Below the pieces are notes generated by a model. It worked only from the letters and a program-made list of their open reading frames with translations. It was not told the DNA's origin and did no database searches. Position numbers and translations under genes: made by a program. 64,000 nucleotides of DNA from Stromatinia cepivora (lineage: Eukaryota > Ascomycota > Leotiomycetes > Helotiales > Sclerotiniaceae), in the NCBI GenBank assembly GCA_014898415.1, contig RCTD01000023.1:558001-622000 (forward strand), given 5' to 3'. Below, one piece after another: positions 47,160 through 60,859 of this stretch; the stretch's first letter is position 1; each line of letters starts with the position of its first letter.

Positions 47160-48440
47160 TCAATATAAATTAATCTGTTTTAAAAATTCGATTAATTTAA
47201 TTTGAACTAATGGTTTAATAAGGTTATCGGTTTTTTGATTATTAGTTGATATATAAATCAGATCTAGATTGTTTGAATTTATAATATTTTTAATATAATA
47301 AAACCGTATTGTAATATACTTGCTTCTTTCGTGAAAAATAGGGTTTTTAGTAAGGGCTAATACAGTTTGGTTATCTGTATATAATAGGAATTTATTTTGT
47401 TTATACAAATTAAGTTCTGTTAATAGCTTTTTAATATATATAATCTCTTTAATTGTTATATTAATAATTATAAATTCAGTTTTTGAAGTTGATTGGGTTA
47501 CAATCGATTATAGTTTAGATTTCCAATTAATAGATCCTTCGATTAATATAAATATATATCCATTAATTGATTTATATATATTAATTTCATCTCTATAATC
47601 TGAATTACAATAATCTTTAATATAAAGGTTATTATTGTATTTATAATTAATTTCTTTATTAATAATACCCTTTAAATATTTTAGTATTCTTTTAACAGCT
47701 TAAATATATATAGAATTAGGATTAAATGAAAAACTAGCTAATCTATTGATATAAAAAACTATATCTAATTTAATTCCGAATAACAAATATAATAAAGAAT
47801 CAATAATTTCTTGATATAATTTTATATCATTATTATTAACTTTTTCTTTATTATAATAAAGTTTTATTTTTGGATTGATTGAAATAGAAATAAAATGTGA
47901 TTCTAGTATTCCAAACCTAGTTAATATCTTTTTGATATATTCTAATTAATGTAGTTTTAAATTATTTGTATTTCTTTCGATTTGAATATCTAGATAATCT
48001 TTTATAAACTTTAGATCTTTTAAATCGAAATGCTTTTTAAGATTATTAATAAATTCATTAATAATCTTTTGATTTGGAATTATAATAACTATATTATCGA
48101 TATATATATTAAAAATGATCTTTTTATTTTTATTAATAAAAATATATTTTTCAGTAATTAGATTATAAAAATCTAATTTGTTTAGAATGGTTTTTAAAGT
48201 ATAATATTAAATTCGGACTGATTATTTTAAATTGTATAACATTTTATTTAATTTTAAAGTTTATTATTTAATTCATTAAAATCTTCAAGGGATTTTAATA
48301 TTAGAAATATATCAATATTACTTTGAAAAAAGGTTAATATTATATTGATTTTATGAATTAACTAATCATTTTAAAGGGTTAATACGAATAGTAATTTCTA
48401 GATTATTGATTTAATCATTGATATATAAGTATCAATATAA
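47160..48440 (-). pseudogene. Copia-C RNase H and main part of reverse transcriptase
   Basis: The minus-strand frame 47160-47408 is a clear copia RNase H tail: FLLYTDNQTVLALTKNPIFH, then ERSKYITIRFYYIKNII, DLIYISTNNQKTDNLIKPL and FLKQINLY. Upstream to 48,440, RT blocks can be read with stops, including a KHFDLKDLKFIKDYLDIQIE-like stretch near 47,980-48,040. The RT N-terminus is on the far side of copy B at 58,628 and beyond. Confidence 0.85.
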
Positions 48441-48445
48441 TCTAG

Positions 48446-48754
48446 TATCACGGGATAGTATGATTACACAGCACTTTCAGGGATCGGGGAATAGATGGTA
48501 CACGTGATTGGTAGAGTAAAAGAATTGAATGACTTATTCTTGATTATATGAATCAAGAGCTGTATATATAGAACAAATGAGTGGTTATCTAATCGATATA
48601 TATTTTAATTAGGTTAGATTTTTGTTTATTAGGATATCATAATCATCTTATCAATTAGTGGATTGATAAGGGCTAGTAGATCCTTCATTTCGATTAGAAA
48701 GTATACATTTTGATCCTTTATAAGATATAAGGGATTGCGGGGCTTTCTGTAATA
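48446..48754 (-). repeat. 3' LTR of Copia-A copy B
   Basis: 309 bp, matches the other Copia-A LTRs. On the minus strand it begins TATTACAGAAAG, a RIP version of TGTCACGGAAAG. Confidence 0.92.
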
Positions 48755-49119
48755 TACTCTTTAGATCGGAAGGCGATCTGAAATAAATGGAAAGGTATAG
48801 AAAGTGGCAATTTATATGATTTGTGAATGAATATGCAAAGTAATCATAGACAAACATCAACAAAGGATTGGTGTAATGTATAAATCTGAAATGATTTTGA
48901 TATTTTTAGAATAGAGAAGAATTTGAGTATATATAAATCGCAAATTTCTTTTGGTCTTCGGTTTACTATTTATGATATTCTTCAAAATCAAGATTTTGAA
49001 TAATAAAAAGAAAGTTTTCTGTTGGGAGAATACAAATGAATGATCGATTTTGCAATATAGTAATTGAAAATGCATATAATTGTTAGACTACAATATATTG
49101 ATTGTGATAGCGAGATAAA

Positions 49120-51299
49120 ATGAATGAATTTTTAAAAGTATATAGATCCCTTTTTTGTATTTTCGTTTTTGTTTTAATCAAGTTTTTATTGATTATTATC
49201 ATATTTAAGATTTCGAGGTTTAAAAAGGTTAAGCAAGTGAATTTCAGTTATATTAGGTAAACGATGGTTGAGAAGAAAGCTTTGAGAGAATTGAATGCAA
49301 AAGAAAATCCCAATATTTCTTCGAGGGATTATCAAATCGAATAGAGAGAATTAATAAATTTAATATAGATAATGAATCAAGATATCGATTTTTGGGAGTA
49401 TAATTTAATTAAATTTGTTTCTAAAATGATATACAATCATCTATTTCAGAAACTATTCTTTTCTGTTGAAAGAATTATTATTTGTTGTGATCAATTATTA
49501 GTTATGGGTTTAAATAGTAATTTGAAAGTAGATTTCATTTTTGAATCTTGTTATATAATTGAAAGGTTTTATTAATCTTATATTTGTAATTATCGAAGTA
49601 AAGATCGTTCAATAAAAGAAAGAAAAGAGAAAGGGTTTCTTTATTTAATGATAATAATCTATTCGATCTTTCGATATCAAATTTTTCAGATGATGAATTA
49701 GATAAAGAAAAAAGAAAAAAAAGATTATCGAAAATTACTGACTTTTTAATCAAAATAAAAGATAAAGGGAATTGTAGGGAAAAGAACGATTATTTATATA
49801 TTCGATATATAAAATCGTTAATTATTGAGAGATATAATTTCCATAATGAATGTTTTGTTGATTTTTTTAAATCGAATAATCGTCGGTGTTGGAATTGTAG
49901 TATTCATTTGTATGTTCCTTTGCCGGCTTTCCTTTATTCTTTAGTAGATTATTATATTACTGTTTATCGGTAAAATTCGAAAATAAGTTCTTTGTTTACC
50001 CCTTTATTTTTATAATATACTGATTGTTGGTTGTCTTGGAGGAGGTTGATAGGTTAATAATAATGAATAATATAATAATAATACTATTCACTATTATTAT
50101 AGTGGAAGACTTAGTTATATAGCTTAAAAGAGTGATCGAATATATAATGGTTGAAGTCAAAATATAAGTGTATTGAATATTGAGTTTATTTTGCTTGTTT
50201 TTCAGAAGAATTCTTTGAAGAAAATCTTCTTATTTATAATATTTGATAGGATTCTATGAAATTGTATAATATTCTATGATTATAAATAAGATCGATTTAA
50301 ATCGAATCTTATAGAATCATTTTATATAATGAAATGAAATAGTAACCAATAATATTTAACCTTAGAAATAAGAAAGTTCTATACACTTCCATCACATTCT
50401 ATTCCATTATAAATCATTCTAATATGATATATGATCGAGATTTTGTATAATAATAAAATTTAATGATATTAAATTATATTATTAATATATCACGTGATCA
50501 TATAACCATCGGTTCGGTTAATATTATTAAGTGATTTAATAAACTTATTAGAAATTCTTATAGGTTGTATAGTTCAAGCAGGGATACAGAATTACGATGA
50601 AGGTAATATTGAAGATCGAGAAGAAGAAAAAAGTTGTTTTTTCATTTTTATATTATCGTTCCCTTTTTTTTTGCTGTATTACTTATCGAAATTCTCGAAA
50701 GGCTGAGTAGAAGAAGTATATTGTGATTTCGAAAAGCGATAGTAAAAATGAAAGAAAAAGAGTAATGGAGAAGAAAAGGAGAAAAAAACAGATAGTATAT
50801 TTAAAGAAAAAAGAAAAAAGGAATAATCCTTTAGTTTTTATAATATTGATGGTATTAATAGCTTTGATTGCTTCAATTGTTCTTTGTTCTTTGATTATTG
50901 TGGATAATTTAAAGACTCTTTTACTTGAATTTCAAGTTATTGAGTTTAGAAAGAAGCTTATCTTTCTTCGAGAATAGGAAAATGAAGAGCAGAGAAGTGA
51001 TCGGCTTTGATTGTTCTTTGTTTCCTGATGAATATAGAGTATACGAATTGAAGTGTATTATAGAAAAGTATAATAATCTGGGATACCAAATAGGATTTAT
51101 TCTATTTATGTTAAAGGGAAGAAATACGAGTTTTAGATTGTTATTATTTAAGCTTTATGATTTAGATTATTATTATTCAAGTTTTATGATTCTATTATTT
51201 ATATTTTGTAGATTGAAGAGGGATCGGAAGTGTTCGAATTTTTGTTTTGTAAGGTTCTTAGTGAGCCCATCAGTAGTTATATTGGTGGTCGATAGATAG
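49120..51299 (+). pseudogene. Antisense accessory gene in copy B, split by a solo LTR
   Basis: Opposite in strand to the gag-pol of copy B and colinear with 38007-39595 of copy A. An ATG at 49120 lies about 366 bp from the LTR, against about 365 bp in copy A. Segments: 49120-49575 in one frame, interrupted only by stops such as TAG and TAA that fit CAG and CAA codons hit by RIP (FCIFVFVLIKFLLIIIIFKI, a membrane helix; later NLIKFVSKMIYNHLFQK); about 49,630-49,975 in another frame (charged, then RRCWNCSIHLYVPLPAFLYS); after the solo LTR, 50723-50977 (NPLVFIILMVLIALIASIVL, a second membrane helix); and 50925-51299 (DCSLFPDEYRVYELKCIIEK, then LGYQIGFILFMLKG). Frame changes may mark introns or mutations. 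Function unknown. Confidence 0.62.
50034..50562 (-). mobile_element. Solo LTR of Copia-C inside copy B
   Basis: 529 bp, flanked by a perfect target duplication GGTTG (50029-50033 and 50563-50567). It splits the antisense accessory region. Its presence shows Copia-C-type elements were still moving after copy B inserted. Confidence 0.93.
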
Positions 51300-51504
51300 G
51301 TTATATAAAAATTCCCTTTTGAATATTCTTGATATAATTATATATTTTGGATATCGATATAATATAGTTTCGTAGTGATCTGTTTGTTTTCATCAATCAT
51401 CAATTTGATTGTTTATTGGTTATTATAGAAGATCGTTATAGACTCTTTTACTATTAGATCGATCTTTTTTAAGAAATATAAGGTTGCTATAATTTCTTTT
51501 GATA

Positions 51505-52883
51505 CAGTACTAGTCAACTTATATTACCCCACAACCTAATTTCAGTTTTTTTATATATTCAACATCTACCTTTCAACTTAATTATAAAATCAACCATTAA
51601 TTATTATAATCTAAAATTTGAATATATTGAAGTTCTATATCTATACTATTCCCTAAAAAAAATTCAAATCTTTATTGCTTTACAATTAATCAATATTTTG
51701 TATATCAGCCCTTTATTATGATATAAATCTTAATTCTATCAAATATACTCACTCCTAATTTATCGAATAATTCTTAATCTAATATATCCCAAACTACTTG
51801 TAAATAATTCTCTAATCTTTATTTAATATATTCCGATTTGCTTTTATCGATTGCAATATTAGGAAATATCTTATATAACTTCATTTTTAAAGCCTATCAA
51901 ATATATTCAATAGAATTGAAATCAGGAGAATAAAAAGGCCAATCCTTCAATATTGGAATCCCTTTCTTTTGAAATCAATCCTATACTTTATAAATACAAT
52001 GAATAAAAGCATTATCCTATATAAATTCATACCCTAGATCTAATCTTTCAAAAGCAGAGTTTACCTTAATATCAAGGACCTCGAAATATAAATTAGTATT
52101 ATACCCATATTTCTTATTCTCAAAATCTCTATTTATTATATATAAATTGCTTTTTTCAAAATCCCAAAAGCCTCTTTAGATTATAATCTTCATATTCTTA
52201 TTCGTATTATATATTTGAACCATTCTAGATTCCCATTTCTGAGCAAAAATACAGAAACACCATTCTCCTTTTTTACCCCGCCCCCACTTTACAAAGCATT
52301 CGTTACTCTATACAACTAATCCCCATTCCTTTATTATCAACCTCCTATATACTAGACATCATACAAACCACTTGAACATATATACTTGAGTAAATTCCGG
52401 CCGCTTTTTATATTTCCAATTAATGATTCTATAAATCTTCAAAATCTTCTTAATAGTAAAGATACTATATTTAAGATTTACAATTGTTTTTATTTATATA
52501 TAGATTGATTTTGAATGTAATCGAATATATCGAACTAATATACGTTCTTCTCTTTCTATATAAGATTTAATTCAAAGAATATAAAGTAGATTCATTCCTT
52601 TATTACATAATGTATCTTGTTATAGAATATAGCGAATAATTCACATTTCGAGATTGAGATTAATTGCAATACAATAAGGACTAAAGCTATTGAAAACTTT
52701 ACCAATAATTTTGCCATATAAATATGGAGTAAAATACTTAAAAGCTAATTCCCTTTCAATATTCAAAGTTCTGGGAGTATATTGTAATATTATTGATGAA
52801 TAAATAATAAAGAGAATTGAAATTCAATTCGCGAAATTTACGCGTTTTTAAGGTTTTGGGGTAATATAAGTGCACGGTTACTG
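51505..52883 (-). mobile_element. Tc1/mariner-type DNA transposon (1,379 bp)
   Basis: Terminal inverted repeats begin CAGTA and share ACTTATATTACCCC with a few mismatches before it. Both ends abut TA (51503-51504 and 52884-52885), the Tc1/mariner target. It carries one minus-strand transposase gene. It sits inside the RNase H region of copy B. Confidence 0.93.
51740..52600 (-). pseudogene. Tc1/mariner (Fot/pogo-like or Tc1-like) transposase, RIP stops
   Basis: One reading frame on the minus strand is nearly continuous, with stops that fit CAA, CAG or TGG codons hit by RIP. Blocks: FVKWGRGKKGEWCFCIFAQK (near 52,250-52,310); FGFWDFEKSNLYI-like; YEFI.DNAFIHCIYKV near 52,000-52,030 (second catalytic Asp of QDNA.IH); GIPILKDWPFYSPDFNSIEY near 51,905-51,960, the SPDLNPIE block with the third catalytic acid. 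A compact DDE transposase; the upstream start is unclear. Less degraded than the surrounding retroelements. Confidence 0.82.
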
Positions 52884-54961
52884 TATATATTCGATTCCGA
52901 GAAGCTTTGTTTCAATAATCGAAATAATCATAATATTTTGTTTAGATGTTTTCTATACGATTAAATCACCGAAAAGGGATATAATATACCTTTGGAATAA
53001 TCAACAAGTATCTAAATCATTTATAAAAGAAATATTTGAGAAGATAAAAAGTTGTGGTATTTGATTATTGCTATATTGGATTGCAAGATATCTTGTATTT
53101 TATAGATATTATAAATAGTGATCGATAGTTTTCATATAATCGTTCGATGGGTTGGTCAAATAATGGTTCAATTGTGAAGTAGCGAATGATATATTTGCTT
53201 TTATAATGATTGCAATATATAATATTGAGCTTATTTTCTCTTGATATATTTTTATAATATATATAGGAGTTTGACCCTGATTTTTCCGAAATGTTATTAT
53301 CGGGAACGATATACTTGTTGTTCTGTTTGTTGCTTTGAATTTTTTAGCAATCTTTTCAATATATATATTATAGATTAGCTACAACTTTTTCTTAAATCGA
53401 TTACGAAGTATATATATATTCAGAAACCATTTAGTATTTTCCAGATCTCATAATTTATATATAGTTTTGATCCCCTTAATAATCTTTGTGGTAATTGATT
53501 CGTTTTTTTTATAATAAATAATCTGAACGTTATTTATGAAGAAAAGAATCATAACAATATACTTTAGGTTAATATATAAATACAATTCCTTTTTGTATTA
53601 TACCAATCCTAATTTCTCGAGTATTCAAATGAAATCCCTAAACTATATAATTAGGGAATCTTGTAGATTATATAAAGCTCAATCGATTATAATATTTTTG
53701 TTTGAAATTTTGTATTTATTAAATAGATAGTATACAACTAGAATACCAGAAAGATTGTATAGAGTATTGACAAAAATGTTGATTACATTGTATTGCTTTG
53801 TTTCGAGATCATATTTAACAACGATTGCTATTATGATTCGAAATAATCGGCTTGCTAATATAACGATGTAAATAATTTCAATAATACTTTTAGTTTGGAG
53901 ATCTCCTTATATTATTAAATATAAACGATAACGAATGATTAGACCTTAATTATTGTATTTATATATAAATATCTATTGAAAAAGAATCAATTTTGTAAGT
54001 TCCAATCCAGAATCGATTTTATATTAGATTTTCCTAATCTTAAGATTATTAATCTCAAAATCACAGTTTTATTTGAATCAATATTCCATTTGATGATTTT
54101 CTAATTAATAATAAAAACGAAATAATTTTGGAACTGCAAATGTATGAATTCGAGAAAATAATGTTATTTGTAATTCATTAATTATAGATTAGATAAAAGA
54201 TAGTAATAGTTTTGTTTCAATTCCAATAATGATTATATTATAAATTATTACAAATTAAGAATATTCTTTTATATTATCTATTCCTTATTAAGCCAGAATA
54301 TAGAATGAAAATTATTTAAATAGAATAATCCTATTGAATTTGTTTTTTGAGATATAATAATTCTTATATAGAATCCAATATTGGGATCACTTTTTTGATA
54401 ATATTATTATATATATAATTGCCTTTGTATATATACTGATTGTTTTGGAATACAAAAGTTAAATGACTTTTGGAAGAAAGATGATTCTGAATAATAATTG
54501 TATAATTGAAATTTAAACAAATTGATTTGAGCTCTGGATATTTCAATCTTTATAATATGAATTCTTTTAAGTATTTATTCGAGATTATGAATCTATAAGT
54601 CCTTTATGAATCGATTAAATGAATATGTAGGGTATAGTAATCTTTGTAATGATTGGATTTTTTCTATAGAATATTCTGATTGATCATTTTAATATATATA
54701 TTTCCTTTTGGAATATTGAGATTAATCGATTGGAGTAATCTTTGGGTTATTTTTGTATATACCATAAAGAACTTCGGTGATACAATCAATAAGCTTATAC
54801 TCTATATTCCCTATATCAATATGTTCGATAAAATCGGGATCTGTATTATTATTATAGATATCTCCTTGAATAGTACCAATATCTTTATTTATAAGATATA
54901 ATTGCTCCTCAATAAAAGAATTGGTTTCTTCAATTTCTCCAATAGAAAAATCGATCGATGT

Positions 54962-55210
54962 TTATATATCTTCATTGTATATTTTATCCTTATTACCTAA
55001 AGGATTAAATAAATTAGATAATCCTAGATCGACTTCTTTATTTCTATTATCACCCTCCAGATCTATATCTACCCCTAAAACCAATTCGTTTGTAAACAAT
55101 AAATCTGAAATACATTTAATGGATGAATCAAGGGCTTTTCGATCCATAAAAATAAGTAAATGAATGAAATCCTTATGATTATCTTTGTTTTGAATAATCG
55201 TTCTATCCAT
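54962..55210 (-). pseudogene. Surviving sense frame of copy B, homologous to 35268-35633
   Basis: Minus-strand frame sharing RTIIQNKDNHKDFIHL and SDLLFTNEL with the copy A segment. It has lost fewer G and C than copy A here, so it gives a better view of the original protein (for example VDIDLEGDNRNKEVDLGLS). Confidence 0.55.
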
Positions 55211-58200
55211 TTCGATATAATCTTATAAATCAAAAACTTTAATAAATTATTTAAGCTTTTCTGTAATATAAATATCGATTATTTGATTGATAAAATCTAT
55301 ATAATAAATAAATTCCTTATTAAATATTACATTTCGAATAACAATAATTCTATCAAACTTGGATATCTATATATAATAGATTAGTATATTTAGGATATAG
55401 TTTATTAAATACCCAATATATACTCGAAAATTGATTTTGTATTATTTCCTATTAATTCCAATTTCTCTATTCTTATCCAAAAGATAAGTTCGATATTTAT
55501 ATTTATAGATTCCATTTCAATTAAGACGAAGATTATTAGATATTTTCTTTATAAGTAAAGGATTATCTTTACAAAGGTAATCACAAAACTATATATTGAA
55601 TACTTCATTGAATGATTTGAAGGATTTGATCTTCAAAGGATTTATATTATATAAATAAATAGCAACTTGTATCACTTTCATTTACAATTTGTTCAATAAA
55701 TCTATTATAATCTACATTTTTATTTATTTTATAATTATTTCTTATTCTATATATTTTGATCCTTTATTAGATTTATATATATAAAATAAAGATAATTCGA
55801 ATTCGATACCTTTTTGTTTGATCTATTTCTCAAATAACATTGCTTTCATAACTCCAATAATAAATATATTATTATCCTACTTGATTATTACAATCATTAA
55901 ACTATACTTACAATAAATCCAAACTACAAAGCTTTAAATGATTACAAATACTTCATTGTATATTTTGTAATAAATTAAATATAAAAAGATTTTACTACAA
56001 TACATTTCTTTGATCAATAGGAATTATAATACATTATTATACTCTTTATCGAAATTAAAAAAATCCCATTGGATTTTGTAAAAAAACCGAAATAATTGAT
56101 GATCACTTGGAATACAAGAAATGATTTATTTTGTATAAATACAAATATAATCGATACAATTGAAACGAATGATATCTTTTATTTTGATGTTTTGTACTAT
56201 AAATACTAAATATTCAAGAATTTCTTTTTCCAAATGTCTAAAGCATTCATACTATATTTCATTCGTATCTTCTCTTAAGAAAAATGAATTGCAAGAATAA
56301 TAAAATGCTTTATTTATTTTTCTGTTTATTATTAAATATATTATAGAAAGATTATTTATAGGAATAAATAAAAAAATACTTGAATAAATAGAAAATGATT
56401 TGTATTCTAAGAATACAAGATTTTCAATACAAATACATTAAACAATTACTATACTATTTGTATAATCTCCTTTACGAAAAATACAATCATATCCTGAAAA
56501 TTATAAACTAGCTTTTTCCAATCGAACCTCCAAAACGATATTGATATGAAAACCAAAGATAAATACTATATCATTCAAAATCAGATCATTATTAAAATAA
56601 CCTTCTCTCTTGATGATCCCTTTGATAATACGAACCCTACATTCTAGAACTTAGAAACTGAAAGTATCTATTTCTACAAAATCACTAAAATCGAATAATC
56701 GATATCAATAATCATCCAACAAAGATATATTATTTATAACATATATAACATCACAATTATCGAACAAAATGCTATTGAATAGATAGTATACTCTTATTAT
56801 TATAGAATATACCCCTGATTGATTATATCAAACATTCAAGATAATAACATTGATTGAAGATCCTAAAAGATCAATGAAACCTTTCATCCATTTCCTTTTG
56901 ATTCAATTAAGGTGAAACTATTTCCATGAATACGATTTTGCTTGATCTTTAATTGCTTGTAGCTTGTTTTCGCTGAATACCCTTTTGAACAATAGATTGA
57001 TCTTTTCGATAAATACTAACTCTATAACTTTGCAATTATATACAATATAGTTATAACCAATTCCATTATTTTATTCAGATTCGATTCTGCAAAAACATTC
57101 CCAGATCTTTTTGATCCCTTAATTGTTTCCAAAATTGATATTCTTTTTATTCTTCTTAAACTTTTTATCATTTTGAAAAAAGATAAATATAGAATATATT
57201 CCTTCTTTAGTTTTTAAAAAAATAGAATTCTGAAAGATTAATCCTTCAAAAACATCTCCGAATTGTTTAAATGAAAGATTGAATAATCCGAATTAATTGT
57301 TTATTTCGATTTATATAATTATAATATTTACTCAAGTTAAAAGTATCCTGATATTAATGATTTATAGAAAAGTATTGATAACGATTTCATTTTGTATTTT
57401 AGTGATCTTGTATACAAAAGTTTTGGTATAGATTATAGTCCAATCCCTGTATTATTTGATAAAATTGATTCTGTTAAATGAAGTTTATATTAAAACAAAT
57501 TGATATTTTTGTAGTACTGCGAGTTTAACAATAGTTATTATAAATGCAAACTTCTTTTTGAATATATTGATAATCATTTTGAATAGAAAAATTATAGTAC
57601 TTTAATTGAAAATGGATAGTTTTATAAAGTATACTTGATCAATTGATAATTCGATCCATTTATAAATGTTTCTGAAAGCTTTATAATTCTATATATATTC
57701 TTGTTATCGATATCGATACTTCAATTGAAGAAAAACAAGCTCAAAAGAGATTTCTTGAAAAGTAATTGAAAATAAAGCAATAAATCTATTAGAAATAAAT
57801 CCTGATGTATTATTATTAGAATCTTTTATCTTTGTATTTCCATTAATATCTTCCCTGGATTAGATTGCTATAAGATATTCCAAGAATTCCTTTTGATATT
57901 GAATTTGTTTCTTTTGATCATATTTGATTTGAAGATCGATAGCAAAAGGTAAAATAGATAATTTGATTGAAAACCAATCGATCTGAATACAAATAGATTT
58001 ATTTATTAGATCAAAACTTAGAATGAATATCATTGATATAGAAACAAACAAATTGTTCTCTAGATTAACTAAATCCCAGATTCCTTAAACTTGATATTTA
58101 TTTTTCAAATATAAATACTACTTCGGTTATTGAATATAGATTGTAAGAAAAAGATCGTTTTGATTTTTTATTATATTGAATAAAAATAATTGAATTGATA

Positions 58201-58313
58201 TAAATATTGAATTATAAATAAAATAGAAATGATATTTTAAGAATAATCCCTTGAATATTTAATAATCATTGAATAGAAAATTATATAGATTTAAAAACTA
58301 CCAAATTCATAAC

Positions 58314-58622
58314 TATCACGGAATAATATAATTATATAATACTTTTAGAGATCAGGGAATAAATAGTATACATAATTGATAGAGTAAAAGAATTGAATAA
58401 CTTGCCTTTAATTATATAAATCAAAAGCTATATATATAGAACAAATAAATGATTATTTAATCGACATACATTTTAATTAGACTAGATCTTTGTTTATTAG
58501 GATATCACAATCATTTTATCAATTGATGGATTAGTAAGGGCTAATAGATCCTTCATTCCGATTGGAAAGCATACGTTTTGATCCTTCATAAGATACAGGG
58601 GATTGCGGGGCTTTCCGTGACA
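58314..58622 (-). repeat. 5' LTR of Copia-A copy B
   Basis: 309 bp; the minus-strand start TGTCACGGAAAGCCCCG is the best-preserved LTR start in the window. The primer-binding site follows at 58298-58313. Confidence 0.92.
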
Positions 58623-58627
58623 TCTAG

Positions 58628-59485
58628 ATTATATAATTGCTCAAAATCTTTAATAACGAATCTAGCTTTGAATTCAATAAAATCATTTAAATCCTTTATT
58701 TTATAAATCCATTTAATTTTAAAGGTTTTATTATAATTAGAATTATTAATAATATTCTAGGTTTTATTTAATTCAAAAGTATTTATTTTATAATCCATAG
58801 TTTTTAGTTAATATTCTTTATCCGATAAATTAATTGTTTATTTATAAGATTTTGATTCGATTAATATATAATCAAGTTTTTTAATAATAATTTTATTATT
58901 ATTTTTAAATTGAATATCGAAAGTTAATTAAAGGTTTTTCGAATTTTCATTATCGATTTCGAATTGTACCCTTTTATTAATCGAATTAAAATACCCAGAA
59001 AGAGCTAAACCATAATATAATACTTTATTATAATCATATAAAAATCCTTTATTTTCAGGTTTTAATCCTTTAATTCATTTAGAAATTCGAATTTCAAGTT
59101 TTTCAAAGATTCCTTTTTCGATTTCATTATTTAAACATTCTAATTCGATTATTCTCTCTTCAGGAATTGGATTTTATATTATAATTGAAATTGAATTTTC
59201 TTCTTTTTTATTTATAATATTAATAAATTCAAAATCAGGATTTTCTTCTTTTAAAATATTTAAAATCTGATTTTTATATTCATCAGAATATTTTAAATTC
59301 TTTTGAATATCAATATCCTTAATATTAATTATCTTTTTAATTATAAGGATATATATTAAAAAGTTATTAAAGGATTCAAAATCTATTAATATACTTTTTC
59401 GAATTCTAAAATCTATTTTCCTTTTTCGAATTTCTTTATTATTTAATATATAAATGAAAAAACCTAGTATTTTTATATATTCCAA
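58628..59485 (-). pseudogene. Copia-C integrase end and reverse transcriptase N-terminus
   Basis: The minus-strand frame 59174-59485 (YIKILGFFIYILNNKEIRKR, then RKSILIDFESFNNFLIYI) matches the copia region after the integrase core (K..GFFVGY type). The stretch 58,628-58,960 enters RT and continues at 48,440 once copy B is removed. Confidence 0.65.
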
Positions 59486-60523
59486 ATTAGGTTTCTTATT
59501 ATATATTAATTCGAAAAGAGATGATTTAATAGAACTATTATAGGTTCTATTTTTGATATAGATTATAATCTGAATTAAATAAGGTTATAGAAAAAAAGGA
59601 ATATCTTTTTCTTTGATTAAATATAATAATCTTTCGATTATATATCTGTTTAATATTTCGATTATTCTATTTTGGGAATGTATATATAAGTTTATATATT
59701 CTGAAATAATCCTATAATTTTTGATAAAAATAGATCATTTATTTAAAAGAAATTCTAGAATATTATTTAGTCTTAATATTTTAATATTAATATTAAATTG
59801 AATTTTAATTTGATTATAAAACTTTATTAAAATATTATAAACTTGTAATTTAAATTTAATGAGATATATTTAAATAATTCTAATAATTTATTCTGTAAAA
59901 GTTAAAAAGTATTTTTTATTTTTAATCCTTATAATTCGAAAGAGCTTAGTAATATCTAAACTGAATTTTTCGAATTTATTCGATATATCAGGAATATTAA
60001 AGGATTCTCGATTTATTATTTAATAGAATTTGCTGAATTTTTATAATTTGTATATATTTAAATCAGATATATTATTTTCTGATTTAATATTTAAGGATTT
60101 AATTAAATAATCTTTATTAATATAATCTAATCTTTTATATATTAAATTTAAATCGATTTTATTGATTAATAATTCTGATTTTTCAGATTCAGAGTTTATA
60201 CTTTTAATATATTTAGAATTTATTTTAAAATCTAAATAATAAGTATTATTGATCTAGAGAATTGTAGTTTTAATATTATATTTTTTGTGGATTAGATTGA
60301 TTTTATTTCCTAATAGTATAATATGATTAACTTAGTTTTTAGTAACTATTTTATTTGAACTAATTAAGGTTGTAATTAATTTTGGTATATAATATACCCT
60401 TTGAATAATAACTTCCGAATTATTATTAATAATAATTGGAATATCATTTATTCCTTCGATTGAAGTATTTTCATTATTGGTTATAATGATATAATGATTT
60501 TTCAATGGTTTATAATTAATAAA

Positions 60524-60859
60524 TTATTCCTTATTAAAATAATAATATTCTGTAACTCCTGAATCTAATATGAATTTGTATTTCGAAATATTGACTGAAT
60601 TAGCTAATTCAATATTGTAATTTATAATCATTAATTGCTTATTTGAAAAAGGGTTCTTTTTATTCGAATTATTATTCGAATTATTATTCGAATCAGAATT
60701 AGATTGCTTATTATTATTACCCTTATTATTCTTTAATTCAGAATATTTAATAAAGTATTTAGATTCTAAATAACCCTTTTTCCAGTAATAACTATAATAA
60801 GGAATTTTATTATTTTTAAAATTAGCTTTATTTGTATTGAAATTTATATTAGATTTCAT
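60524..60859 (-). pseudogene. Copia-C gag zinc knuckle and protease active site
   Basis: Contains YYSYYWKKGYLESKYF, a zinc knuckle C..C....GH....C whose Cys and His appear changed to Tyr (TGT to TAT and CAT to TAT), then an Asn/Ser-rich linker and KFILDSGVTEYYYF, the aspartic protease active site (LDSGAT.H type). Typical gag-protease junction of copia. Confidence 0.82.

Larger units (their letters stand above)
48446..58622 (-). mobile_element. Ty1/copia retrotransposon Copia-A, copy B, with two nested insertions
   Basis: 309-bp LTRs at 48446-48754 (3') and 58314-58622 (5'), and the target duplication TCTAG (48441-48445 and 58623-58627). Total 10,177 bp. Removing the solo Copia-C LTR with one duplication (534 bp) and the mariner element with its TA (1,381 bp) leaves about 8,262 bp, matching copy A at 8,258. 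It is inserted in the reverse transcriptase of Copia-C: joining the flanks restores FVIKDFEQLYNLDYIDT-like sequence. Sense frames are broken by RIP; the plus-strand accessory region is better preserved. Confidence 0.92.
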
